Shown in pieces: positions 19,339-27,144 of a stretch of DNA of 64,000 bases; the stretch's first letter is position 1; every line of letters starts with the position of its first letter. The DNA lies in the NCBI GenBank assembly GCA_003248775.1, contig QFQX01000012.1:1-64000 (forward strand). The letters are read 5' to 3'. Both the position numbers and the translations under genes were made by a program. Source of the stretch: Shinella sp. Its GTDB lineage: Bacteria > Pseudomonadota > Alphaproteobacteria > Rhizobiales > Rhizobiaceae. The notes beneath the pieces are model-generated. The model saw nothing but the letters and a program-made list of their open reading frames with translations. It was not told the origin of the DNA and ran no database searches.

Positions 19339-19761
19339 ATGCGTATCGGTGATTCACCTTTCTTTTCTTCGCAATATGTAAACAAGGCTACGAACTCGGT
19401 CAGTAGTTCTGCGGACACCGGTTTTTCTGCAATTCTGGATGAAGAGGACAAACCGGCCTTCACATTCGGCGACGAAGAAGCGCTTGAAACGCGCAAGAAC
19501 GAATACGAGGCCGAGCAGAAGGCGGAAAAGAGCGCCTCTCACGACGACATCATTTCCAAGTTTCTGGAATACTCGGATATGACTCTCGCCGAGAAGATCC
19601 GCGCCGCCTATCTCGATGATCACAATCTTACGGAAGATCAGCTTGCAGCCATGCCGGAAGACGAGCGCAAGGCGATTGAGGATGAAATCCAGGAAGCCAT
19701 TAAGCAGCAACTCGGCGTCAATCAGGATACTGGTAGCTCGGACGAAACGCTCGCCGTCTGA
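19339..19761 (+). CDS. acidic hypothetical protein
   Basis: About 140 residues with no recognised family. ATG 19339 has a perfect AAGGAGG ribosome site seven bases upstream, so it is very likely expressed. The N-terminus is polar and Ser/Asn-rich (SPFFSSQYVNKATNSVSSS). The centre is a charged, probably coiled or extended helix (EALETRKNEYEAEQKAEKS). The second half (FLEYSDMTLAEKIRAAYLDDHNLTEDQLAAMPEDERKAIEDEIQEAIKQ, in parts) is strongly helical and acidic. There is no signal peptide or membrane segment. It stands alone after the pyrG terminator and is convergent with moeA. Confidence 0.75.
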   Translation: MRIGDSPFFSSQYVNKATNSVSSSADTGFSAILDEEDKPAFTFGDEEALETRKNEYEAEQKAEKSASHDDIISKFLEYSDMTLAEKIRAAYLDDHNLTEDQLAAMPEDERKAIEDEIQEAIKQQLGVNQDTGSSDETLAV

Positions 19762-19783
19762 GGCAGGTATCTACCCAGCCATT

Positions 19784-21004
19784 TTACCCGACAAACGAAC
19801 GAAGAAGCAGGATCGGCGTTTCGGCGCCGGTTTCCAGCGCAGGCGCACCCGGCGCACGGATGATCAGGCAATCCGATTGCGCGAAGATCTTCATCATCGA
19901 GGAATCCTGCTTGCCGAAGCTCTGCACGATGAGTTTTCCATCTGCTCGCACCAGCTTGGCACGTATGTAATCCTGCCTGTGATCATTCGCCGGAAGAACG
20001 GATGCGGATAGCGCGGTTGCCTGCCTTTGCAACGGAATGCGCCCCGTCAGCTTGACCAGAAGCGGCTCGAGAAACAGCAGGCCGCAGACCATGCTGGATA
20101 CGGGATTGCCGGGGAGACCGAGCACGCGCATTTCCCCAAGGCTACCGACCATCAGCGGCTTTCCCGGCCGCATGGCGATCCGCCAGAAATCGAGTTTCAT
20201 CCCTGCTGCCAGCAGGGTCGACTGCACCAGATCGTGGTCACCGACCGATGCTCCGCCAAGCGTCACCAGGACATCGGCGCCGAGCAACCTGGCCTTCTCG
20301 ATTGCGCGGGTGATCTCTCCGCGGTCGTCCGGCACGATGCCGAGATCGATCACTTCCGCACCGTTATCGCGAGCAAGAGCTGCGATCCCAAAGCTGTTCG
20401 AACCGATGATCTGGCTTGGCCCCGGCGTTTGGCCCGGTCGCACCAGTTCATCGCCGGTTGCGAGGATGGCCACCTTGGGACGTTCGTAGACCGCTACCCG
20501 ATCATGGTTCATGGCGGCGGCGAGCGTCAGTCGGGCAAAGTCGAGGTGGGTACCCGCCGACAGGACGGTTTCGCCTTCCAGAAAATCCTGCCCCCGCGGG
20601 CGCACATGGCGGCCGAGCGTGACGGGGAATGCAGTGCGGATGCGGTTTCCATCCAGCTTCTCGGCGTCTTCCTGAAGGAGCACGGAATCGGCGCCTTCGG
20701 GCACGGGAGCACCGGTGAAGATGCGGACGGTTTCCCCCGGCCCAACGGTTCCGGAAAAAGTATGACCAGCGGCGGAGGTCCCGATCACGTTGAGTTCGGC
20801 GCCCGGAAGTGGCGCATCCTCCGCGCGAAGCGCATAGCCATCCATGGCCGACGCATTGAAGGGCGGCTGTGTCAGCCGCGCCTGCAGGTCGGCGGCAAGC
20901 ACCCTGCCTTCGCTCTCACCGAGCGGCAGCATTTCCGTGCGGCTGACGCGCTGCGTTGCGCCAAGCAGTCGCTGCTGGGCTTCCTCGACCGGAATGAGGG
21001 ACAT
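19784..21004 (-). CDS. moeA: molybdopterin molybdotransferase
   Basis: Inserts molybdate into adenylylated molybdopterin to give molybdenum cofactor. It is 406 residues with the usual MoeA layout: PPFNASAMDGYALRAED near residue 50, the central MoCF-binding domain with SNSFGIAALARDNGAEV and VLVTLGGASVGDHDLV, then GLPGNPVSS and a C-terminal beta domain. It is the last gene of the ppiD-like/trpD/trpC/moaC/moeA operon; its ATG shares one base with the moaC stop (TAATG), so translation is coupled. Confidence 0.95.
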   Translation of the reverse strand: MSLIPVEEAQQRLLGATQRVSRTEMLPLGESEGRVLAADLQARLTQPPFNASAMDGYALRAEDAPLPGAELNVIGTSAAGHTFSGTVGPGETVRIFTGAPVPEGADSVLLQEDAEKLDGNRIRTAFPVTLGRHVRPRGQDFLEGETVLSAGTHLDFARLTLAAAMNHDRVAVYERPKVAILATGDELVRPGQTPGPSQIIGSNSFGIAALARDNGAEVIDLGIVPDDRGEITRAIEKARLLGADVLVTLGGASVGDHDLVQSTLLAAGMKLDFWRIAMRPGKPLMVGSLGEMRVLGLPGNPVSSMVCGLLFLEPLLVKLTGRIPLQRQATALSASVLPANDHRQDYIRAKLVRADGKLIVQSFGKQDSSMMKIFAQSDCLIIRAPGAPALETGAETPILLLRSFVG

Positions 21005-21489
21005 TACTTAGCCTCCGGGTGACGGAAGTGACCAGACTTCCCACCGATCTTCTCCACGAGCCTGACGCCGCCGATTTCCATCGCCTTGTCGATTGCCTTG
21101 GCCATGTCGTAGATGGTGAGGCATGCGACTGAGACGGCAGTCAGCGCTTCCATTTCCACGCCTGTCTTGCCCGTCAGCTTGGTCGTGGCCACGACGCGCA
21201 GGCCGGGCAGGGCAGGGTCTTCCGTGATGTCCACGGTTATCTTGCTGAGCATCAGCGGATGGCAGAGCGGGATGAGATTGGACGTCTGCTTCGCAGCCAT
21301 GATGCCGGCGATCCGGGCGGTCGCGATCACGTCGCCCTTTTTCGCATTGCCGGCGCGTATTGTCTCCAGCGTCTCGGCGGTCATCCGCACATAGCCCTCG
21401 GCGGTCGCAATGCGAACCGTGTCGGTCTTGTCGCCGACATCCACCATATGCGCCTCTCCCGAGGCGGATATGTGGGTGAGGCCGCTCAT
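21004..21489 (-). CDS. moaC: cyclic pyranopterin monophosphate synthase
   Basis: Catalyses the second half of the first step of molybdenum cofactor synthesis, forming cyclic pyranopterin monophosphate. It is 161 residues. The family motifs are clear: GEAHMVDVGDK near the start, AKQTSNLIPLCHPL in the middle and GVEMEALTAVSVACLTIYDM near 115-135, with the catalytic lysine in the following helix. The start ATG 21489 overlaps the trpC stop by four bases (ATGA), and its stop overlaps the moeA start. Confidence 0.96.
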   Translation of the reverse strand: MSGLTHISASGEAHMVDVGDKTDTVRIATAEGYVRMTAETLETIRAGNAKKGDVIATARIAGIMAAKQTSNLIPLCHPLMLSKITVDITEDPALPGLRVVATTKLTGKTGVEMEALTAVSVACLTIYDMAKAIDKAMEIGGVRLVEKIGGKSGHFRHPEAK

Positions 21490-22301
21490 TCGGCGGCCAT
21501 GGTCCCGGCTTCGCCGGTCAGCAGCAGCCGCGTCGCCGAAGTGACATCGTCCTTCCGCATCAGGCTTTCGCCAACGAGGAAGGTGGTAATGCCGGAAGTC
21601 TTGAGGCGAGCGCAATCCTCGTAGGTGAATATGCCGCTTTCGCCAACGAGAAGCCGGTCGGAAGGAACCATTGGCGCCAGCTGCTCGCTGACCGTCAAGC
21701 TTACCTCAAAGGTGCGCAGGTTGCGATTGTTGATGCCGACCATCGGGGATGAGAGCTTCAGTGCACGTTCGAGTTCTTCCTCGTCATGCACTTCGATCAG
21801 CACATCCATGCCTGTGGAGAAGGCTTCGTCTTCGAGCTGCTTCGCCTCGTCGTCCGAAAGCGATGCCATGATCAGCAGGATACAGTCTGCACCATGGGCA
21901 CGGGCTTCATGGACCTGATAGGCGTCGAACATGAAATCCTTGCGCAATGCCGGCAGCGAGCAGGCCTTGCGTGCGGCGACGAGATAGTCGAGAGAGCCCT
22001 GAAAACTTGGCGTATCGGTCAGGACTGAAATACAGGCGGCACCGCCGGCCTCATAGGCGGCGGCAAGCGCCGGCGGATCGAAATCTGGACGGATGAGGCC
22101 CTTGGAAGGGCTGGCCTTCTTGATCTCGGCGATCAGGCCGAATTGTCCCGCGTCGCGCCGGTTCTTGAGAGCATTGTAAAACCCACGCGGGGCAGGCTGG
22201 TCGGCGGCTCGCGCTTTGACCTCGGGCAGAGGCAAAGCAGCTTTAGCCGCCGCGATTTCGTCGCGCTTGTAGACTTCGATGCGTTTCAGAATATCGGTCA
22301 T
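21486..22301 (-). CDS. trpC: indole-3-glycerol phosphate synthase
   Basis: Closes the indole ring in tryptophan synthesis, converting CdRP to indole-3-glycerol phosphate. It is a 271-residue TIM barrel with the expected catalytic and binding segments: LIAEIKKASPSKGLI (catalytic lysine region), ALRKDFMFDAYQVHEARA, GINNRNLRTFEV and VGESGI. It is a stand-alone TrpC, not fused to TrpF. It lies nine bases downstream of trpD and overlaps moaC by four bases, which mixes tryptophan and molybdopterin genes in one operon, as is common in rhizobia. Confidence 0.97.
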   Translation of the reverse strand: MTDILKRIEVYKRDEIAAAKAALPLPEVKARAADQPAPRGFYNALKNRRDAGQFGLIAEIKKASPSKGLIRPDFDPPALAAAYEAGGAACISVLTDTPSFQGSLDYLVAARKACSLPALRKDFMFDAYQVHEARAHGADCILLIMASLSDDEAKQLEDEAFSTGMDVLIEVHDEEELERALKLSSPMVGINNRNLRTFEVSLTVSEQLAPMVPSDRLLVGESGIFTYEDCARLKTSGITTFLVGESLMRKDDVTSATRLLLTGEAGTMAAE

Positions 22302-22310
22302 GACGCAAGC

Positions 22311-23333
22311 TTAGCCCTGTGCGGCGGAATTGGAAACCTCGATCAACTTGTCGAGCGCGGCCGCCGCCAAACCCGAATCGAGTGCCTTGCTTGCTACCGT
22401 CATGCCATCACGCACGTTGTCGACCCGTCCGGCGACGATAAGCGAAGCGGCAGCGTTGCACAGCGCCACGTCGCGATAGGCGTTCTTTGCGCCGGAAAGC
22501 ACCTCGCGAAGCGCAGCAGCATTCACTGCACCGTCGCCCCCGCGAATAGCCTCAAGTGAAACGGTTGGTACGCCGAAATCGTCGGGCGTAAGCTCGAAGG
22601 CGGTGATCTCGCCGTTCTTCAGGGCCGCGACCTGCGTAGGGCCGGTGGTCGTGACCTCATCGAGGCCGCTGCCATGCACCACCCAGGCGCTGGTCAGCCC
22701 AAGGTCGCGTAACGCCTCGGCGCCAGGCAGAAGCCATTCCGGCGAATAGACGCCAAACAGCTGCCGCTTGACGTTTGCCGGGCTGGAGAGTGGGCCGACG
22801 ATGTTGAAGATCGTGCGGGTGCCGAGCTCGACGCGGGCAGGGCCGACATGGCGCATGGCCGGATGATGGATCTGCGCGAACATGAAGCCGATACCCGCCT
22901 CGCGGATACAGCGCGAGATGGTTTCCGGATCGATGTCGAGTTTCACGCCGAGTTGCGAGAGAGCGTCCGCGGTTCCCGATTTCGAGCTCAGCGCCTTGTT
23001 GCCGTGCTTGGCAACGGGAACGCCTGCACCTGCGACGATCAGCGAGGCGAGAGTCGAAATGTTGTAGGTGTTGGTACCATCACCGCCGGTCCCGACGATG
23101 TCGATGGCGTCTTCCGGCGCTTCGACCGAGACCATCTTGGACCGCATGATCGAGACGGCCCCGGCGATCTCGTCGACGGTCTCGCCGCGAACGCGCAACG
23201 CCATCAGGAAGCCGCCGATCTGGGCCATGCTGGCCTCGCCCGACATCATCACTTCGAAGGCGTCGCTGGCTTCCTGTCGTGTCAGAGCCTGCCGAGCTGC
23301 GATCTTGGCAATGAAAGGTTTCAACCCGGACAT
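22311..23333 (-). CDS. trpD: anthranilate phosphoribosyltransferase
   Basis: Transfers phosphoribosyl from PRPP to anthranilate, the second step of the tryptophan branch. It is 340 residues. The PRPP-binding DIVGTGGDGTNTYNIST and the KHGNKALSSKSGTADALSQLG motif identify it firmly. GGGAAAGAG lies just before ATG 23333. It is 21 bases downstream of the ppiD-like gene and nine upstream of trpC. The glutamine amidotransferase part (TrpG) is not fused here and is not in the window. Confidence 0.97.
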   Translation of the reverse strand: MSGLKPFIAKIAARQALTRQEASDAFEVMMSGEASMAQIGGFLMALRVRGETVDEIAGAVSIMRSKMVSVEAPEDAIDIVGTGGDGTNTYNISTLASLIVAGAGVPVAKHGNKALSSKSGTADALSQLGVKLDIDPETISRCIREAGIGFMFAQIHHPAMRHVGPARVELGTRTIFNIVGPLSSPANVKRQLFGVYSPEWLLPGAEALRDLGLTSAWVVHGSGLDEVTTTGPTQVAALKNGEITAFELTPDDFGVPTVSLEAIRGGDGAVNAAALREVLSGAKNAYRDVALCNAAASLIVAGRVDNVRDGMTVASKALDSGLAAAALDKLIEVSNSAAQG

Positions 23334-23354
23334 GCTTTTCTCTTTCCCTTGCGC

Positions 23355-25247
23355 CTAGCGACGAACCATCGCCTGTTCGGCAAGGGTCTGGTTGATCGTG
23401 ACGCCATATTGCGCCTGTAGACGGCTGACCATCTGGTCAAGGATATCGTCACCGGCAGCCCGGGCGATTTCCGTGATCTGGGCATCGTCATTAGCGAGCA
23501 CATCGGACGTAGCCTGATCGCGTTCATCATTGACCTTGAGCAGGATCTGGGTCGAAGGATCGCCGCCCGGAGCGGTGGCGACAGTTCCGACGGGACCGCT
23601 GAAGGCGGCAACGATTGCTGCCGGGCCAAGGACGGCGTCTTCCGTCTGGCGCTGAATGCTGAGCTTCGTTTCGACCGCGAGGCCCAGTTCTGCTGCGACA
23701 TCTTCCAGCGTACCGCCCTGAGCGACGCGCTGCTTAAGGCTTTCGGCCTTGGCACCGAGAGCAACCTTCTGCTGTTCTGCAGTCCAATCGACCACTGCCT
23801 TATCGTGCACCTCGTCCAACGTGCGATCGCGTTCAGCGGTAATGTCTTTCACTTCGAGCCAGACATAACCATCATTGCCGATGTTGATCGGCAACGCTTC
23901 GACGCCGACGTCGGTCTGGAAAGCCTCATCGAGAAGCGCCTGGCGCTCGGGCAGATTGGCGACGTCGTTGCCGTTCTCATCCTTACCGTTGCGATCAACG
24001 GCCTTGACGCTGACAGCAGTCAGCTTCAGTTCCTTCGCCGCTTCGTCGAGCGGTGTACCGCCGGCCCTGAGATCCTCGAAACGGTCATGCACATTTGCAA
24101 TGTCCTGAACCGCAGCAGCATCGGCGAGCGATTCACGGATTTCTTCGCGAACTTCGTCGAGGCTACGGGTGCGGCCTTCCTTGATATTGGTGACCCGAAG
24201 AATGACCGGGCCGAGTGCCCCATCGACAACCGGCGTCGTCGCGCCTTCCTTGGTCACGGCGAATGCCGCATCGGCAAGAGCCGGATCGGGAAGCTTGTCA
24301 CGGGAGAAATCGCCGAGAAGCACGTCGCTTGCGGTCTTGCCCTGGTCGGTAACAAGCTGGTCGAACGGTGTACCGGACTTGAGTTCGGCTTCCGCCGCCT
24401 CCGCCATTTCACGGTTTTCGAAGGAAAGCTGCTCGATCGTACGGGTGCCGGCGATTTCGTAGCTTGCCTTTCGCTTTTCATAGTCCTCGGCGATCGCCTC
24501 ATCCGTAATGGAACCGTTGTCGGCGATATCAGCCGCCTCGAGCTTCACATAAGTCAGGCTGCGATATTCCGGTGCCCGATAGCGGCTCTTCACTGTGTCG
24601 AACCAGGTGGCGAGCGTCTTGTCGTCGGGAGCCTTGACCGGATCGATATTGGCGTTGGTCAGCAGGATATAGGAGATGTCGCGGTTCTCGTAACGATAGC
24701 TCTTGAGAGCATCGACGAGGACCTTCGGCGCAGTGAAACCGTCCGAGGTCGCTTCAACGATCTGGCTGCGCACGGCAACCTTGGAACGCTCGCGGATGTA
24801 ATCATCCTCGCGAAGACCTGCATTGCGCAGTCGGCTGGAGAATAGCTGGCGGTCGAACTGGCCATTGTCGGACTTGAAGGCCGGATCCTCGGCAATAAGC
24901 TGGGCAAGCTTGTCTTCGGAAAGGCCGAGACGCATGTCCTGCGAAAGCTGGTCGAGAGCCGCACCTGCCGAAAGCTCGGCGAAAACCTGGTTCTCGACGC
25001 CGAGCGCGCGGGCCTGCTCGCTGGTGAGCTGCACGCCGAAGCGGCGGCCAAGCTCCGCTAGCTTCCGCTGGTATGCGAGGCTGAACTCGTTCGGCGAGAT
25101 CGTCTGGTCACCGACGGTGACCACCGCATTGCTTGCAGAGCTAAAGAGCGATGCTGAGATTCCCCAGACCCCGAAGGATACGACAAGCATAAGCATCAAC
25201 AATTTTGCGACCGCCGTATGGGCGGCTTTTCTCAGAACGGTGAGCAT
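23355..25247 (-). CDS. PpiD-like periplasmic peptidyl-prolyl isomerase/chaperone
   Basis: A 630-residue protein anchored in the inner membrane by one N-terminal helix (AKLLMLMLVVSFGVWGIS, residues about 16-34), with the rest in the periplasm. The SurA/PpiD N-terminal chaperone region follows (TISPNEFSLAYQRKLAELGRRFG...). A parvulin-like rotamase region lies in the middle (around FENREMAEAAEAELKSG to VDGALGPVILRVTNI), but its motifs are weak, so chaperone activity may dominate. The layout and length match PpiD. It is the first gene of the operon with trpD, trpC, moaC and moeA. Confidence 0.85.
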   Translation of the reverse strand: MLTVLRKAAHTAVAKLLMLMLVVSFGVWGISASLFSSASNAVVTVGDQTISPNEFSLAYQRKLAELGRRFGVQLTSEQARALGVENQVFAELSAGAALDQLSQDMRLGLSEDKLAQLIAEDPAFKSDNGQFDRQLFSSRLRNAGLREDDYIRERSKVAVRSQIVEATSDGFTAPKVLVDALKSYRYENRDISYILLTNANIDPVKAPDDKTLATWFDTVKSRYRAPEYRSLTYVKLEAADIADNGSITDEAIAEDYEKRKASYEIAGTRTIEQLSFENREMAEAAEAELKSGTPFDQLVTDQGKTASDVLLGDFSRDKLPDPALADAAFAVTKEGATTPVVDGALGPVILRVTNIKEGRTRSLDEVREEIRESLADAAAVQDIANVHDRFEDLRAGGTPLDEAAKELKLTAVSVKAVDRNGKDENGNDVANLPERQALLDEAFQTDVGVEALPINIGNDGYVWLEVKDITAERDRTLDEVHDKAVVDWTAEQQKVALGAKAESLKQRVAQGGTLEDVAAELGLAVETKLSIQRQTEDAVLGPAAIVAAFSGPVGTVATAPGGDPSTQILLKVNDERDQATSDVLANDDAQITEIARAAGDDILDQMVSRLQAQYGVTINQTLAEQAMVRR

Positions 25248-25553
25248 TGGAACTCAAATACCTCATTGCGGATCTTCGCGGGGCCTGCGACGCAGAAAAC
25301 GTTCCTTAAATCAAACCTTGGCGGAAATGAAGGCTAGAATGGCGAAAAGCCTTGCTGTTCTGCAACAATCGAGCGTACGGCGAAATCAGCTTTGCGTGAG
25401 CGGTGACCGCCGACCGCGACCGTTTCCCCGAACGGAGATCTTTGACTGGATCTGACGGCTTGCGCCTCGCGACGGGCACGAGACGTCTTGCCTCCAAAAC
25501 AAGAACGCCGGCGAATGTCTCCGCCGGCGTTTTTATCAATCGAATGAAGCGGA
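25248..25553. other. intergenic region between ppiD-like gene and gltA
   Basis: This 306-base stretch must hold the promoter of the leftward ppiD-trp-mo operon and the 3' end of gltA. Apart from the gltA terminator at its right end I find no gene, tRNA or named RNA here. Short frames on the plus strand have no ribosome site and poor codon use. Confidence 0.5.
25504..25534. terminator. terminator hairpin downstream of gltA
   Basis: AACGCCGGCG (25504-25513) pairs with CGCCGGCGTT (25522-25531) around an eight-base loop. Read on the minus strand it lies about 20 bases after the gltA stop and is followed by a T-rich stretch (CTTGTTTT). On the plus strand it is followed by TTTTTAT, so it can work in both directions. 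Confidence 0.8.
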
Positions 25554-26843
25554 TTAGCGCTTGGAAACAGCGACGTAGTCGCGCTTCGGAGCGCCGGTAT
25601 AGAGCTGGCGCGGGCGGCCGATACGCTGCTGCGGATCTTCGATCATCTCGTTCCACTGGGCAATCCAGCCGACAGTGCGGGCGAGAGCGAAAAGAACGGT
25701 GAACATGGTGGTGGGGAAGCCGAGCGCCCGCAGAGTGATACCCGAATAGAAGTCCACGTTCGGGTAGAGCTTCTTTTCCTTGAAGTACTCGTCGCTGAGC
25801 GCGATCTTTTCAAGTTCCAGTGCGACCTGCATCAGCGGATCGTCCGAATGGCCGGTTGCTTCCAGCACTTCGTACATGGTCTGCTGCATGATCTTGGCGC
25901 GCGGGTCGTAATTCTTGTAGACGCGGTGACCGAAGCCCATCAGGCGGAACGGATCGTTCTTGTCCTTGGCGCGGGCGATGTATTCCGGAATGCGATCCAC
26001 CGAGCCGATTTCCATCAGCATGTTGAGTGCCGCTTCGTTCGCGCCGCCGTGGGCCGGGCCCCAGAGGCAGGCAATGCCGGCGGCGATGCAGGCAAACGGG
26101 TTGGCGCCCGACGAGCCGGCGAGCCGGACAGTCGAGGTCGATGCATTCTGCTCGTGGTCGGCATGCAGGATGAAAATACGATCCATGGCGCGGGCCAGAA
26201 CCGGGTTCACCTTGTATTCCTCACACGGCACTCCAAAGCACATGCGCAGGAAGTTGGATGCATAATCGAGATCGTTCTTCGGGTAAACGAAGGGCTGGCC
26301 GATATGGTACTTGTAAGCCATTGCGGCAATCGTAGGCATCTTGGCGATCATGCGCAGCGAAGCGACCATGCGCTGGTGTGGATCGGTAATGTCTGTCGAG
26401 TCGTGATAGAAAGCGGAAAGCGCGCCAACGGTGCCGACCATGACAGCCATCGGATGAGCGTCGCGGCGATAGCCGGAGAAGAACTTGCTCATCTGTTCAT
26501 GCACCATGGTGTGGTGCGTGACGCGATAGTCGAAGTCCTTCTTCTGTGCAGCGGTCGGCAATTCGCCGTAGAGAAGCAAGTAGCAGACTTCGAGGAAGTC
26601 ACCCTTTTCCGCTAACTGCTCGATCGGATAGCCGCGGTGCAACAAAACGCCCTCGTCACCATCAATATAGGTGATCTTGGATTCACAGGAAGCCGTCGAG
26701 GTGAAGCCCGGGTCGTAGGTGAACATGCCGGTGTGCTTGTAGAGCGCGCCGATATCGACCACATCCGGGCCGATCGTACCCGATTTTACAGCCAGTTCAG
26801 CCGATTTCTCCCCGAGTTTCAAAGAAGCGCTTTTGTCCGTCAT
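25554..26843 (-). CDS. gltA: citrate synthase (type II, hexameric)
   Basis: Condenses oxaloacetate and acetyl-CoA to citrate, the entry step of the TCA cycle. It is 429 residues. The catalytic histidines are visible in HADHEQNASTSTVR and GFGHRVYKNYDPRA, and the catalytic aspartate region in NVDFYSGI. The N-terminal small beta domain (DPGFTSTASCESKITYIDGDEG) is typical of the allosteric Gram-negative form. GGAGG lies nine bases before the ATG. It is divergent from comEC. Confidence 0.97.
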   Translation of the reverse strand: MTDKSASLKLGEKSAELAVKSGTIGPDVVDIGALYKHTGMFTYDPGFTSTASCESKITYIDGDEGVLLHRGYPIEQLAEKGDFLEVCYLLLYGELPTAAQKKDFDYRVTHHTMVHEQMSKFFSGYRRDAHPMAVMVGTVGALSAFYHDSTDITDPHQRMVASLRMIAKMPTIAAMAYKYHIGQPFVYPKNDLDYASNFLRMCFGVPCEEYKVNPVLARAMDRIFILHADHEQNASTSTVRLAGSSGANPFACIAAGIACLWGPAHGGANEAALNMLMEIGSVDRIPEYIARAKDKNDPFRLMGFGHRVYKNYDPRAKIMQQTMYEVLEATGHSDDPLMQVALELEKIALSDEYFKEKKLYPNVDFYSGITLRALGFPTTMFTVLFALARTVGWIAQWNEMIEDPQQRIGRPRQLYTGAPKRDYVAVSKR

Positions 26844-27144
26844 GCTAATCCTCCGGAATTGGCGGGAGGCGTCCCGAAGGGCGCCTTGGGTTTAAGCGTA
26901 GGGATGTAGCTATATGATACGGAAGTTAATGCCAAGCTATCCAAAGGGCAAATTGTGCATCGCAAAAGCCTATTAAAGAGGCAGGTGTCGGATTTAATCG
27001 ATTGAACAAACTTTCGGATATTGCGTCTCTTTGAGCGCACGCCAGAATTGTTAATCTGCAAATTGAGCATCCTTCTTGCCGAGACCGTTGATCGCCAGAT
27101 AAAAAGCAGTTCAAGGCTATTGGATATGTGGGCCGGGGGAGCAT
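26844..27144. other. gltA-comEC divergent intergenic region
   Basis: About 300 bases between two divergent genes. The right half is relatively AT-rich and should hold both promoters, but I cannot place -35/-10 boxes with confidence. Near the gltA start the leader can form a short hairpin (about 26868-26885, GGCG...CGCC). No RNA gene or open frame stands out. Confidence 0.45.
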
